This document shows positions 20,483 to 27,829 of a stretch of DNA of 64,000 nucleotides, one piece after another; position 1 is the stretch's first letter, and each line of letters begins with the position of its first letter. Location of the stretch: NCBI GenBank assembly GCA_018266375.1, contig JAFEAO010000002.1, forward strand, positions 18,981 through 82,980, read 5' to 3'. The stretch is from Bdellovibrionales bacterium. Its GTDB lineage: Bacteria; Bdellovibrionota; UBA1018; CAIMNF01. The notes under the pieces were generated by a model that made no database searches, was not told the origin of the DNA, and saw only the letters and a program-made list of their open reading frames with translations. The translations under genes and the position numbers were made by a program.

Positions 20483-21295
20483 CTAAAAGATCGTCTTAAA
20501 AAAGTCTTTCATCATCACCCAAGAGCGCTCGTCGGCTTTTTCGTTGTAAGCGGCGCCTTTAGAGTTGTCGTTACCCGCGGCTTTTTCGGTGAAGCTGTGA
20601 ACGGCGTTCCCGAACTTAACGAGTTGCCAGTCGATTTTATTCGTACGCATTTCATCTTCGAAGGCGGCGAGGTCTTTGGCTTGCACGAACGGATCGTCGG
20701 CGCCGTGGAATGCGATGACTTTGCCTTTGATGTTTTTGCCAAGCGCCGGCTCGGGACTGTCGAGACCGCCGTGGAAGCTTGCGACGCCTAAGACTTCAGC
20801 ACCCGAGCGTGCGAGCTCGATGACGGCGGTCCCGCCAAAACAATAACCGACGGCGCCCAGTTTCTTCGCGTTCACGCCCGAGGTCTTCGCGAGCTCGTTC
20901 AAACCCAGGTTCAAGCGCTTACGGAACTCCGTGCGATCGCCTCCGCGATACTGAGTCGCAAGCTTGCCGGCTTCGTCCGCATTCTTTGGACGAACACCTT
21001 TGCCGTAAACGTCAACTGCAAACGCCGCATAACCGAGGCCCGCCAGCGCGCGAGTTTTGCTCTTGGTTTCATCTGTGATTCCCATCCAATTGTGAACGAC
21101 GAGAATGCCCGGGACCGAGTGCGTTTTCGACGCGCCACCGGTTGCGGCTTTGGGCATCGCCAAAAACCCCTCGTAGGTATTGTTACCGTCTTTATATTCG
21201 ACGATCTTTTCATAGACTCCAGCGGCCATTGAGGTAGTGTTCATAAAGAAAGATACCATGAGGGTGAGTGCGATCGTTGTAATTTTAGTTTTCAT
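20483..21295 (-). CDS. Exported dienelactone hydrolase family protein
   Basis: An alpha/beta hydrolase of 270 residues with a signal peptide (MKTKITTIALTLMVSFF to SMAAG). The DLH triad is visible: the cysteine nucleophile in VGYCFGGTA (near 150), Asp in FHGADDPF (near 198), and His in AVHSFTEKAAG (near 232). DLH proteins cleave lactone or ester bonds, but most secreted members have no known substrate. It is the first gene of a pair with the glutaredoxin-like gene. Only 15 bp separate its start from the divergent small gene at 21311. Confidence 0.88.
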   Translation of the reverse strand: MKTKITTIALTLMVSFFMNTTSMAAGVYEKIVEYKDGNNTYEGFLAMPKAATGGASKTHSVPGILVVHNWMGITDETKSKTRALAGLGYAAFAVDVYGKGVRPKNADEAGKLATQYRGGDRTEFRKRLNLGLNELAKTSGVNAKKLGAVGYCFGGTAVIELARSGAEVLGVASFHGGLDSPEPALGKNIKGKVIAFHGADDPFVQAKDLAAFEDEMRTNKIDWQLVKFGNAVHSFTEKAAGNDNSKGAAYNEKADERSWVMMKDFFKTIF

Positions 21296-21310
21296 CAGTA
21301 GAATTTAAAT

Positions 21311-21610
21311 ATGGCAAAATTTACTGTTCGTGTCGAGATGTATACGCCGCGTGAGGATGTCTATCAAGAACTTAACCTGAAGATGAAGGAAGGGGAGTTC
21401 GACTCCACGATGGGCATTCAAGAAAAACGTTTCGTTTTGCCCCGTGGTGAGTACTCGTTCGAGTCCGCCGGTGCTGATACAAAAGATGTACTTGAAAAAG
21501 CTACTCTGATTGCGCGTACCGTCGGATTCCATTTCAAACTCCCAGAGCCATCCTTGCTCGTGACCAAAGCCGACGGACCCCGTCGCTGGCACCATTTGGG
21601 TGAAGCTTGA
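21311..21610 (+). CDS. Small protein of unknown function (99 aa)
   Basis: A soluble protein starting MAKFTVRVEMYT, with a predicted beta-alpha-beta character and no signal peptide. The opening resembles small single-domain proteins annotated as DUF2622, but I cannot confirm this. The reading frame has coding-like composition and is not a shadow of another gene. The start codon lies only 15 bp from the divergent dlh start, with no Shine-Dalgarno, so translation may be leaderless or the promoters overlap the coding ends. The gene is followed 124 bp later by the SDR gene on the same strand. Confidence 0.55.
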   Translation: MAKFTVRVEMYTPREDVYQELNLKMKEGEFDSTMGIQEKRFVLPRGEYSFESAGADTKDVLEKATLIARTVGFHFKLPEPSLLVTKADGPRRWHHLGEA

Positions 21611-21734
21611 GCGCATCTCGCGATCTTGCTCTCTTTCGGCGCTTATGGAGCAACTGGGTTATCGGCCGATCGCGTGTCCCGGGGCTACATGGGTTACATT
21701 CCGAGTGGCAAGCACTGGTGGTAGAAAGGTCTTC

Positions 21735-22421
21735 ATGAACATCCTGATTACTGGAACCTCCCGGGGCATCGGCCTCGAATTCGTCCGTCACTACCTAAAA
21801 AATCCTGTCGTGAAAAAAATCTTCGCGGTGAGCACGAACGCCGATAAGCTCAAGAGCGCGCTCGGAACCTTCGACGCCGAAAGATTGAAGTTGATTTCTC
21901 TCAATGTCTCCGATCCCGCTTCGCGCACAAAGCTCACGGAAGCGCTCGCTGGCACCACGCTTGATCTTTTGATCAACAACGCCGGTGTGTATCCCAAAGA
22001 ATCGGACGATTTTGAAAAGATCACGCCTGAGGATCTGCACCTCGGATTCGACGTTAACGTCTGTTCGACGATTTATACGACGCAAGCGTGCTTGCCGGCA
22101 CTCGAGCGTTCTAGTCAGCCAAAAGTGATCTCGATCACGAGCCTCATGGGTTCGATCGCCGACAACACGTCGGGTGGATCCTACAGCTATCGCATGTCAA
22201 AGACGGCGATCAACATGTTCAATAAGTGCTTCTCACGCGATTATCCGAAGGTCACTGCGGTGGTGTTGCACCCGGGTTGGGTCAAAACCGAGATGGGCGG
22301 GGCCGACGCTCCGACCACGACCGAGCAATCGGTGAGTGGTATGATTTCCGTGATTTCACGCTCGAATTTAAAAGATTCCGGAAAATTCTTCGATTTCGAG
22401 GGCGACGAAATTCCTTGGTAG
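21735..22421 (+). CDS. Short-chain dehydrogenase/reductase, C-factor (CsgA)-like
   Basis: A 228-residue Rossmann-fold NAD(P) oxidoreductase. N-terminal ITGTSRGIGLEFV is the cofactor-binding TGxxxGxG motif, LLINNAGVY the NNAG motif, SITSLMGS carries the catalytic serine, and YRMSKTA carries the YxxxK pair near residues 151-155. Length and sequence style match the C-factor/CsgA-like SDR group, which includes the Myxococcus C-signal, though most members are ordinary metabolic enzymes. The ATG at 21735 follows GAAAGG at good spacing; a longer frame exists upstream but begins outside the fold. Substrate unknown. Confidence 0.88.
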   Translation: MNILITGTSRGIGLEFVRHYLKNPVVKKIFAVSTNADKLKSALGTFDAERLKLISLNVSDPASRTKLTEALAGTTLDLLINNAGVYPKESDDFEKITPEDLHLGFDVNVCSTIYTTQACLPALERSSQPKVISITSLMGSIADNTSGGSYSYRMSKTAINMFNKCFSRDYPKVTAVVLHPGWVKTEMGGADAPTTTEQSVSGMISVISRSNLKDSGKFFDFEGDEIPW

Positions 22422-22467
22422 CCTAAAACGTTGACGAACTCGCTTGATGGTCCGTGTTGACTTCCGT

Positions 22468-22902
22468 TCAGTAAAGCGGTTCGGCTGCGGCTTTATTACA
22501 GATCAGGACGAAAGTTTCGTTCCCGAGTCCCGAACCGTTATCGCGATAAGTGTAAAAGCCGAGGCTGTAACTTGGCGATACGCCGATTTCGATCGTTTCC
22601 GCGGTATTGGACACGTGCAAAATGCGGTATCCGTTTTTACCGAAGAAAGAACTGCGGCCTTCAAGGCCGAAGTTATCGAGATCGGTGAGGCTCGAAAAGT
22701 AGGAGCCTGACTTTGCTTCAACGATTTTGATTTTGTTCCAAAGAACAACCAAGCCCGTGTCGTTGACTTTCAACTTCATGGACTCTTTTTTGCCTTGGAT
22801 TTTGGTTGAACACTCGACCACGCCTGCAGTCGCCCATTGTGCTGATCCCATAAGGGCGGCTGTACTTAAAATGCCGATGCCCAAAATAATGATGTTTTTC
22901 AT
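22468..22902 (-). CDS. Small secreted protein, function unknown
   Basis: A 144-residue protein with a signal peptide (MKNIIILGIGILSTAALM to ATAG). The ATG at 22902 is chosen because GAGAGGG lies just upstream; a start 27 bp further out is possible. The mature part is beta-rich, with two cysteines (VVECSTK and LICNK) that may form a disulfide linking the ends. No family recognised. It is convergent with the SDR gene and divergent from the motor-like operon. Confidence 0.65.
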   Translation of the reverse strand: MKNIIILGIGILSTAALMGSAQWATAGVVECSTKIQGKKESMKLKVNDTGLVVLWNKIKIVEAKSGSYFSSLTDLDNFGLEGRSSFFGKNGYRILHVSNTAETIEIGVSPSYSLGFYTYRDNGSGLGNETFVLICNKAAAEPLY

Positions 22903-23026
22903 ATACCCTCTCTCACAAAATAAGGACAAAGGGGTTAAATCACATTGTAATGCTTAGTGTCAAATAATTAATGCATCGCACAAAAATTATTGACGGTGGA
23001 GCGGAACGAGATTAGAACCGGGGCTT

Positions 23027-23083
23027 ATGTTGAAGATCATGATGCTCTTATTGGGCGGCGTACTTGCAGCCGTCCTTCATTGA
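23027..23083 (+). CDS. Possible 18-residue hydrophobic peptide (low confidence)
   Basis: ATG to TGA encodes MLKIMMLLLGGVLAAVLH, a single hydrophobic segment. A GGGG lies about 6 nt upstream, and a TTGACG - 17 nt - TAGAAC promoter-like pair (22990-23018) sits just before it. The rest of this 327-bp gap holds no larger gene. It could be a small membrane peptide or chance. Confidence 0.2.
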   Translation: MLKIMMLLLGGVLAAVLH

Positions 23084-23182
23084 GATTCGCTCCGGTGTAG
23101 GAGAGCGCGCTGTTAGCATCCCGTCAAAACAACAGCGAAATTCTTTATTCTGCAATCATACTGCGGAAGCTTAAAGGAAGCG

Positions 23183-23210
23183 TAAAGTTTCCGACGCTTT
23201 TCTCCGATAT
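23183..23210 (+). promoter_or_regulatory. Sigma-28 (FliA)-like promoter of the motor-like operon
   Basis: TAAAGTTT (23183-23190) matches the enterobacterial FliA -35 consensus in all 8 positions. After 12 nt comes TCCGATAT (23203-23210), matching 6 of 8 positions of GCCGATAA. The usual spacer is 11 nt. The start codon of the first motor-operon gene lies 20 nt downstream, with GAGG in between. Confidence 0.6.
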
Positions 23211-23229
23211 AGCCATTGAGGATGAATTC

Positions 23230-23832
23230 ATGTTGATCAACGCTCGTCGAAATTTTGCATTGGTGTATTTGGCAGTACCCCTATTTACGCTTTCTTCGTG
23301 CGCTACTCAGGAGTTACGGGTTGAGAGTAACCCGGATGGCGCCGATGTCTCCGTTATTGATGCAAGCAGAGCCCCGAAAAGAATCGGAGTGACTCCGATC
23401 GTGCTGACGCAAGCCAACGCGCCAGGAATTTTCAAATCATCGATGCAAGTCAACGTGACCAAAGAGGGCTACAAAACCCAATCGGTTTTCGTGCCTGAAA
23501 CGAGCGTAAGTTCAAACGGCCAGCTCGTGGTGCAACTAAAGCGCGACGATGCGGGGTTCTTGAACGATGCGGCCGAGCAGGTGGCTCAGGTCCAGCGCAT
23601 GATTTTTAAAAAGAACTACAACGAAGCGGAACGATTGCTTCAGGAATCAATTTCAAAGAACCCATCAGTCGCCGTGTTCCACAGCTTGCTTGGCAACGTT
23701 TACTACTTGCAGAAAAATACTTCGCGCGCGCTGGATTCTTATCAGCGTGCTCAGTCGCTCGAACCGAACAACGTCGACGTCGCGAAGATGATTCAGAAGT
23801 TAAAAGGCATTAAGGGAGAGGAAAACGGATAA
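23230..23832 (+). CDS. Lipoprotein with PEGA and TPR domains
   Basis: A 200-residue lipoprotein: signal sequence ending in lipobox LSSC, with the lipidated cysteine at residue 24. Residues 28-100 look like a PEGA domain (LRVESNPDGADVSV to VNVTKEGYKTQSVFV), a fold often found near peptidoglycan or surface proteins. Residues 110-190 form TPR repeats (NYNEAERLLQES, VFHSLLGNVYYLQKN, SRALDSYQRAQSLEPNN). It is the first gene of a tight five-gene operon and overlaps the MotA-like gene by one base (TAATG). It may connect the stator to the outer membrane or wall, as flagellar accessory lipoproteins do; this is inference. Confidence 0.85.
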   Translation: MLINARRNFALVYLAVPLFTLSSCATQELRVESNPDGADVSVIDASRAPKRIGVTPIVLTQANAPGIFKSSMQVNVTKEGYKTQSVFVPETSVSSNGQLVVQLKRDDAGFLNDAAEQVAQVQRMIFKKNYNEAERLLQESISKNPSVAVFHSLLGNVYYLQKNTSRALDSYQRAQSLEPNNVDVAKMIQKLKGIKGEENG

Positions 23833-24680
23833 TGTTCTATTTAATCGGTATTTTCGTAACGATGGTTTGCGTTTCCCTCTCGGTGCTCCACCTCAAGCAG
23901 GATTTGGGCAGCTACTTCGACTTCGTCGGCTTTTTGGTTGTCATCGGGGGCACGATCGCGACGATGATTATGATTTTTCCCTGGCAGCTTAAAACCGAGA
24001 TTCGCACGGCGATGAAGTGGTTGTTGAGCGGCAAGAAGATCAATATGGCGGCGTTCAACACCCGCTGCTTCCAGTTTATTCGCCATGCATCCGCGGGCCG
24101 GTTCGAAAACAACGTGGCTCCTCAAATAGGGTTCGCCGATCAGATCCTGAACGACGGCGCCGAGCTCATGCAGCTTGGTTTCGATCGCAATAAGATCGAA
24201 AAAATCCTGGACGAACGCATTTACCAGTGGTCAGAACGAATGCACAAGGTTTCAAGCGGATTTAAGTCACTCGCGAAGTATCCACCGGCCTTCGGTCTCG
24301 TGGGTACGGTCTTAGGTCTGGTCAGCCTCATGCGTGCGATTTCGGCGGGTGCAAGCTCGACTGAAGCGGGCGTCCGGATGGCGGTCGCGCTGGTCGCGAC
24401 CCTCTACGGTCTCTTGACCTCGAACTTGATCGTGAACCCGGCAGGTGAGCGCATTCAAATCAACGCGGCTGAAGAAAAGAAAGCAGCCGACCTGGCCTTG
24501 AAAGCCGTGATGCTCTCGATCGAGCGCGTGACCATGATCGAAGCGCAAGAAGTCTTGAACTCTTACGTGAAGCAAGCCGACCGCGTGAATGCGATCGGAA
24601 TGGTCAATACTGCCGAAGACGAGGAGCCGGTTGAAGACGTGGCACCGGTCGAAGACGTGGCCGAGGGAGGAAGTGCGTGA
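23832..24680 (+). CDS. MotA/TolQ/ExbB proton-channel family protein, MotA-like
   Basis: A 282-residue inner-membrane protein with four hydrophobic segments in the MotA order: two at the N-terminus (LIGIFVTMVCVSLSVL, FVGFLVVIGGTIATMIMIF), a cytoplasmic loop, then AKYPPAFGLVGTVLGLVSLM and VRMAVALVATLYGLLTSNL. The PPAFGLVGTVLGL segment matches MotA around its conserved proline. The N-terminal hairpin and loop favour MotA over ExbB/TolQ. The C-terminus is acidic (EDEEPVEDVAPVEDVAE). It overlaps the MotB-like gene by four bases (GTGA). With that partner it should form a proton- or sodium-driven stator. Confidence 0.92.
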   Translation: MFYLIGIFVTMVCVSLSVLHLKQDLGSYFDFVGFLVVIGGTIATMIMIFPWQLKTEIRTAMKWLLSGKKINMAAFNTRCFQFIRHASAGRFENNVAPQIGFADQILNDGAELMQLGFDRNKIEKILDERIYQWSERMHKVSSGFKSLAKYPPAFGLVGTVLGLVSLMRAISAGASSTEAGVRMAVALVATLYGLLTSNLIVNPAGERIQINAAEEKKAADLALKAVMLSIERVTMIEAQEVLNSYVKQADRVNAIGMVNTAEDEEPVEDVAPVEDVAEGGSA

Positions 24681-25381
24681 GCGATAACCCGCACGGGCAG
24701 GTAAACGCCCGCCGCAATCCGCTTTCCGAAGAAGCCGACAGCGAAGGGAGTTGGGCGATTTCGTATGGCGATATGATCACGCTGCTCCTGACGTTTTTCA
24801 TTTTGTTTTTTAACGTAAACAAGCATGACAACGAACAACGGATGGCGATGCAGGAAACACTGATGGAAAAGTTGAAAGCGGTGTCAAAACCGATCAACGA
24901 AAACACGGGTGCGGACCGCAAGCCTTCCAGCCTCGAACCTCAAGTTGAAGCAGCGTTCGGAACCAAGGCGTATACCGTGGGTGAACGCGTGGTGATCGAG
25001 TTCCCGGAGCTGAGCTTTTTCAACAAAGGCGATACCGAAGTCAGTAAAGAAGGAGTGAAGAAGTTGCGGGAGTTTGTGAAACTCTACGAACCGTTCATGG
25101 GCTCAAACATGCTTTCCGTGCGTGCGTTCACCGATACTCTGAAGGTCATGGGCAACCACCGCTACAAAGACAATTTGGAGCTCTCCGCATTGCGTGCGAT
25201 CGCGGCGATGCGGGTGATGCAATACGCGGGTATCCCGATCCATCTGATGAGGATCTCCGGGAACGGCGAGTTTCAGTCGGTAATGACCAAGATTCAAGAA
25301 GAGGCGTTTCGCCGTCAGGGCGACCCTCTGGCTCGTAAAGTGGTGCTGGTGATCGAGCCCAAGACGGAGCAAAAAATCTGA
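24677..25381 (+). CDS. MotB-like stator protein with OmpA-type peptidoglycan-binding domain
   Basis: A 234-residue partner of the MotA-like channel. Its single membrane helix (WAISYGDMITLLLTFFILFF) carries an aspartate at residue 32, the same number as the proton-binding Asp32 of E. coli MotB. The periplasmic C-terminus is an OmpA/MotB domain (SVRAFTDTL, ELSALRAIAAMRVMQYAGI, ISGNGE). The start is a GTG inside a GTGA overlap with the upstream gene, which suggests translational coupling. At 234 residues it is shorter than E. coli MotB (308) but similar to other stator B proteins. Confidence 0.93.
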   Translation: MSDNPHGQVNARRNPLSEEADSEGSWAISYGDMITLLLTFFILFFNVNKHDNEQRMAMQETLMEKLKAVSKPINENTGADRKPSSLEPQVEAAFGTKAYTVGERVVIEFPELSFFNKGDTEVSKEGVKKLREFVKLYEPFMGSNMLSVRAFTDTLKVMGNHRYKDNLELSALRAIAAMRVMQYAGIPIHLMRISGNGEFQSVMTKIQEEAFRRQGDPLARKVVLVIEPKTEQKI

Positions 25382-25392
25382 GGAACGAAAAT

Positions 25393-27132
25393 ATGGGTAA
25401 CACGACAACAAAAAAGCGGTTTAAGTTGATGGCGGCGCTCCTGGGAATGAGCGCGGTTCTCGTGGCTTTTGAAGCTAACGCGGATACGATCAGTAAGCAT
25501 CCTCGGGTTGCCGAGCTCGAAGATTCGCTTCGTGGGCAAGCGTCCGAGTACCTGCGTTCCCGGTTCCCGGATCAGCCTTTCCTGGTCAGCGTCAGCGTGG
25601 ATCCGATCCGTCGTCAAACAGGTAAAAACAACACCGATTCAGACGGCGAGCAGCTTCCGTACTTCGAAGCGGCCGACAACGAAATCACCGACGAGTGGGA
25701 TGACCCAAACGCAAGTCTGCACCAATTGCAGCTCCGTACGACGAAGATCGCAATGGAAATCTCCTTGTCTGAAAACGTGAGCGACGGTGAACGAGCCGAA
25801 GTCCGCGATTCACTCTATCAATCTTTGCATTTGATTCCAGCCCGTGACGAGATCAAGGTGGAAACCCGTAAGTGGAGCAGCACGAGGAGCTATACTTACT
25901 ATTTCATCACCGGCGTCGCGATCATTCTCTTTTTCTTGATCGGATTTTCGATCGTTCAGCGCTACGGATACAAGCGTATCTCTCAAGCACTCTCCAATAT
26001 CCAGCTCCATAACAGCGGCAGCGGGGGAGGCGGCGCGGTCGCGGCTCCGGTTACGGTTCCATCCGCGAATTCAAGCGACGATCGAACGATCTTTGGCGGT
26101 AGCGGAATGGAGTTTTCGGACCTGGTGAAGGCGCGCGAATTCATGGTCACGCTCGTTTCTCTCTCCGAAAAAACCAGCGTGTTCCCGACTCTCAATACCA
26201 TGGTGTACTTCGACTCGTTGGGCAAGCAAAATCCGGCGGCTCTGGGCGCGCTCCTCATGGAATTGCCGGCCAACCTCCAAAAGAAGATTTTTTCTTACGG
26301 CGCCGATCAGCATTGGTACGAATCGATGCTTCAACCGGGACACTTCCGGATGGAGAGCGTGGAATTGTTCCAGATGGCGGTTCGCGAAGCGACCTTCGCT
26401 CACGAAGCCCACGTCGAGGAGATGTTGATCCGGGTGTGGCGCATGCGCGGTGAACTCGATACTTTCTTGCGCGGTCTCGACCGCGAAGTGGCGCTTTCGA
26501 TCTTGTCGCTCTTCCCTAAAGACGAAGCGATCAAGTACGCGCGTAAGGCGTTTCCTGGCGGCTGGGCGGATCTCCTTGATCCGGATTATAAAGCGACAAA
26601 GTTCACTCCGGCACTCAGCAAGGAGATTGGAGAGAAGGCCGAGAAAATGCGCCCGCTTCTCGATTTTTCGAAGTTGTCGCACTACCGCCAATTGAGCGAA
26701 CTCATGAAGTTCCTCCAAACGGCATCACCGGACGAAGAAAAAGAGGTTTACTTGATTTCGAAGTCGAACTCGATGTTGCATCAAAGTCGCGCTCCGTTCT
26801 ATCCGATCTTGGATGCGAGCGATGACAAATTAGACGGCTTCGTGCAAAGTTTCAATCCGCAGCAGTGGACTCTTGCGCTTTTTAACGTGGATCGAGGCCG
26901 CCGTAAGAAGATTCTAGATGCCATGCAGGAAAAGCAGCGTTTCCTGTTTATCGAGCGGCTAAAGCAGCTCGATCAAAATCATCCTGATCCGGTTCAAGTC
27001 GGCCAGATGCGTGAATTGATCGCGCAAAAATTCAAGGAGCATTTGTCGAACACGGACAGACTTGATGACGCATTAAAAGCAGTGGCCGAAGGCGCAGGCG
27101 GCATCAAGGGCAATGGCGATCAAGCGGCATAA
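25393..27132 (+). CDS. Single-pass membrane protein with FliG-like cytoplasmic domain (FliF/FliG-type rotor-like protein)
   Basis: A 579-residue protein unlike any named family I know. It has a signal or N-terminal membrane segment (1-30), then a periplasmic stretch (31-165) with a ring-building-like pattern (LRSRFPDQPFLVSVSVD). A transmembrane helix at 168-189 (YYFITGVAIILFFLIGFSIV) and a glycine/serine linker follow, then a helical region from 260 to 550. NPAALGALLMELPANLQKKI resembles the FliG repeat that begins EHPQTIALVL. FVQSFNPQQWTLALFNVD with RGRRKKILDAMQEK resembles FliG-C, where LALALKG precedes the torque helix with its charged residues. The topology equals FliF joined to FliG. It follows the MotB-like gene by 11 bp. 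The fold assignment is by eye. Confidence 0.7.
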   Translation: MGNTTTKKRFKLMAALLGMSAVLVAFEANADTISKHPRVAELEDSLRGQASEYLRSRFPDQPFLVSVSVDPIRRQTGKNNTDSDGEQLPYFEAADNEITDEWDDPNASLHQLQLRTTKIAMEISLSENVSDGERAEVRDSLYQSLHLIPARDEIKVETRKWSSTRSYTYYFITGVAIILFFLIGFSIVQRYGYKRISQALSNIQLHNSGSGGGGAVAAPVTVPSANSSDDRTIFGGSGMEFSDLVKAREFMVTLVSLSEKTSVFPTLNTMVYFDSLGKQNPAALGALLMELPANLQKKIFSYGADQHWYESMLQPGHFRMESVELFQMAVREATFAHEAHVEEMLIRVWRMRGELDTFLRGLDREVALSILSLFPKDEAIKYARKAFPGGWADLLDPDYKATKFTPALSKEIGEKAEKMRPLLDFSKLSHYRQLSELMKFLQTASPDEEKEVYLISKSNSMLHQSRAPFYPILDASDDKLDGFVQSFNPQQWTLALFNVDRGRRKKILDAMQEKQRFLFIERLKQLDQNHPDPVQVGQMRELIAQKFKEHLSNTDRLDDALKAVAEGAGGIKGNGDQAA

Positions 27133-27688
27133 TCTTGCAAAAGCTTTATCCATTCTCTTGCTTCATTTAGCGCCGGCGGCTCAGGCCTTCGAAAATAAGA
27201 TTGACGTGACGGCCGGGTATTTCTCACTTTCGGGTAAGAACTCTTCGACCGGCGCGACGGCAAGCGTTTCCGGCCTTGCGGCTTATCGATTAGGTTACCG
27301 ACGAGCAATGTCCAGCCATTTCGATATAGGAGTGGGATATTCACTCGCGTTCAGCAAGGTCATCGGCGGAGATTCCGTGTTCGGTCTCGATGTTCAAGCG
27401 CGTTACTATCCGATTACCGCTTCTGGATCGGTCAAAAGTGAGAACGACGATATTACGCTCGTGGTATCGGAATCCCTTCGACCGTACTTAGGCCTCGGGT
27501 TCTTGCAGCGGAACTTCCAAGGCATTCAAACGACCTACGTGGGTTTTGGCGGACTCGTGGGCTGCGAAGTGGCTTCCACTCCGACGATGTCGTATTTGGG
27601 CGAAATTAGATTCGCATCTCTCAACGCCAGCAGCACCAACACCGCTACGGAGTTGGTGCTCTCCCTCGGCGTCAGTTTCGGCTTTTAA
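27113..27688 (+). CDS. Small outer-membrane beta-barrel protein
   Basis: A 191-residue protein with a signal peptide (MAIKRHNLAKALSILLLHL to AQAFE). Alternating amphipathic strands follow (IDVTAGYFSLSG, FDIGVGYSLAFSKV, LRPYLGLGFLQRNF), and the C-terminus VLSLGVSFGF ends in phenylalanine, the usual barrel-assembly signal. Size suggests an 8-stranded barrel. The start overlaps the end of the FliG-like gene by 20 bp, so it belongs to the same operon and may be the outer-membrane end of the machine. Function otherwise unknown. Confidence 0.8.
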   Translation: MAIKRHNLAKALSILLLHLAPAAQAFENKIDVTAGYFSLSGKNSSTGATASVSGLAAYRLGYRRAMSSHFDIGVGYSLAFSKVIGGDSVFGLDVQARYYPITASGSVKSENDDITLVVSESLRPYLGLGFLQRNFQGIQTTYVGFGGLVGCEVASTPTMSYLGEIRFASLNASSTNTATELVLSLGVSFGF

Positions 27689-27829
27689 TGCCAATTAAAT
27701 CAATAAATTGACGCATGGCATTGAAAATCCCTTTCTTTTCGAGGGTGTCAATTATAAAATATATTTAGGAATTGTTTAACGAATGCCGATCTAAAGGGAT
27801 AGAGAAGGTTTTTTCCACCGGGGGATGAA

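Noticed and set aside
27785..27792. GCCGATCT upstream of the giant lipoprotein gene as a second sigma-28 -10 element
   Set aside because: The region 11 nt upstream (TAGGAATT) matches the -35 consensus in only four of eight positions, so it is not supported as a promoter.
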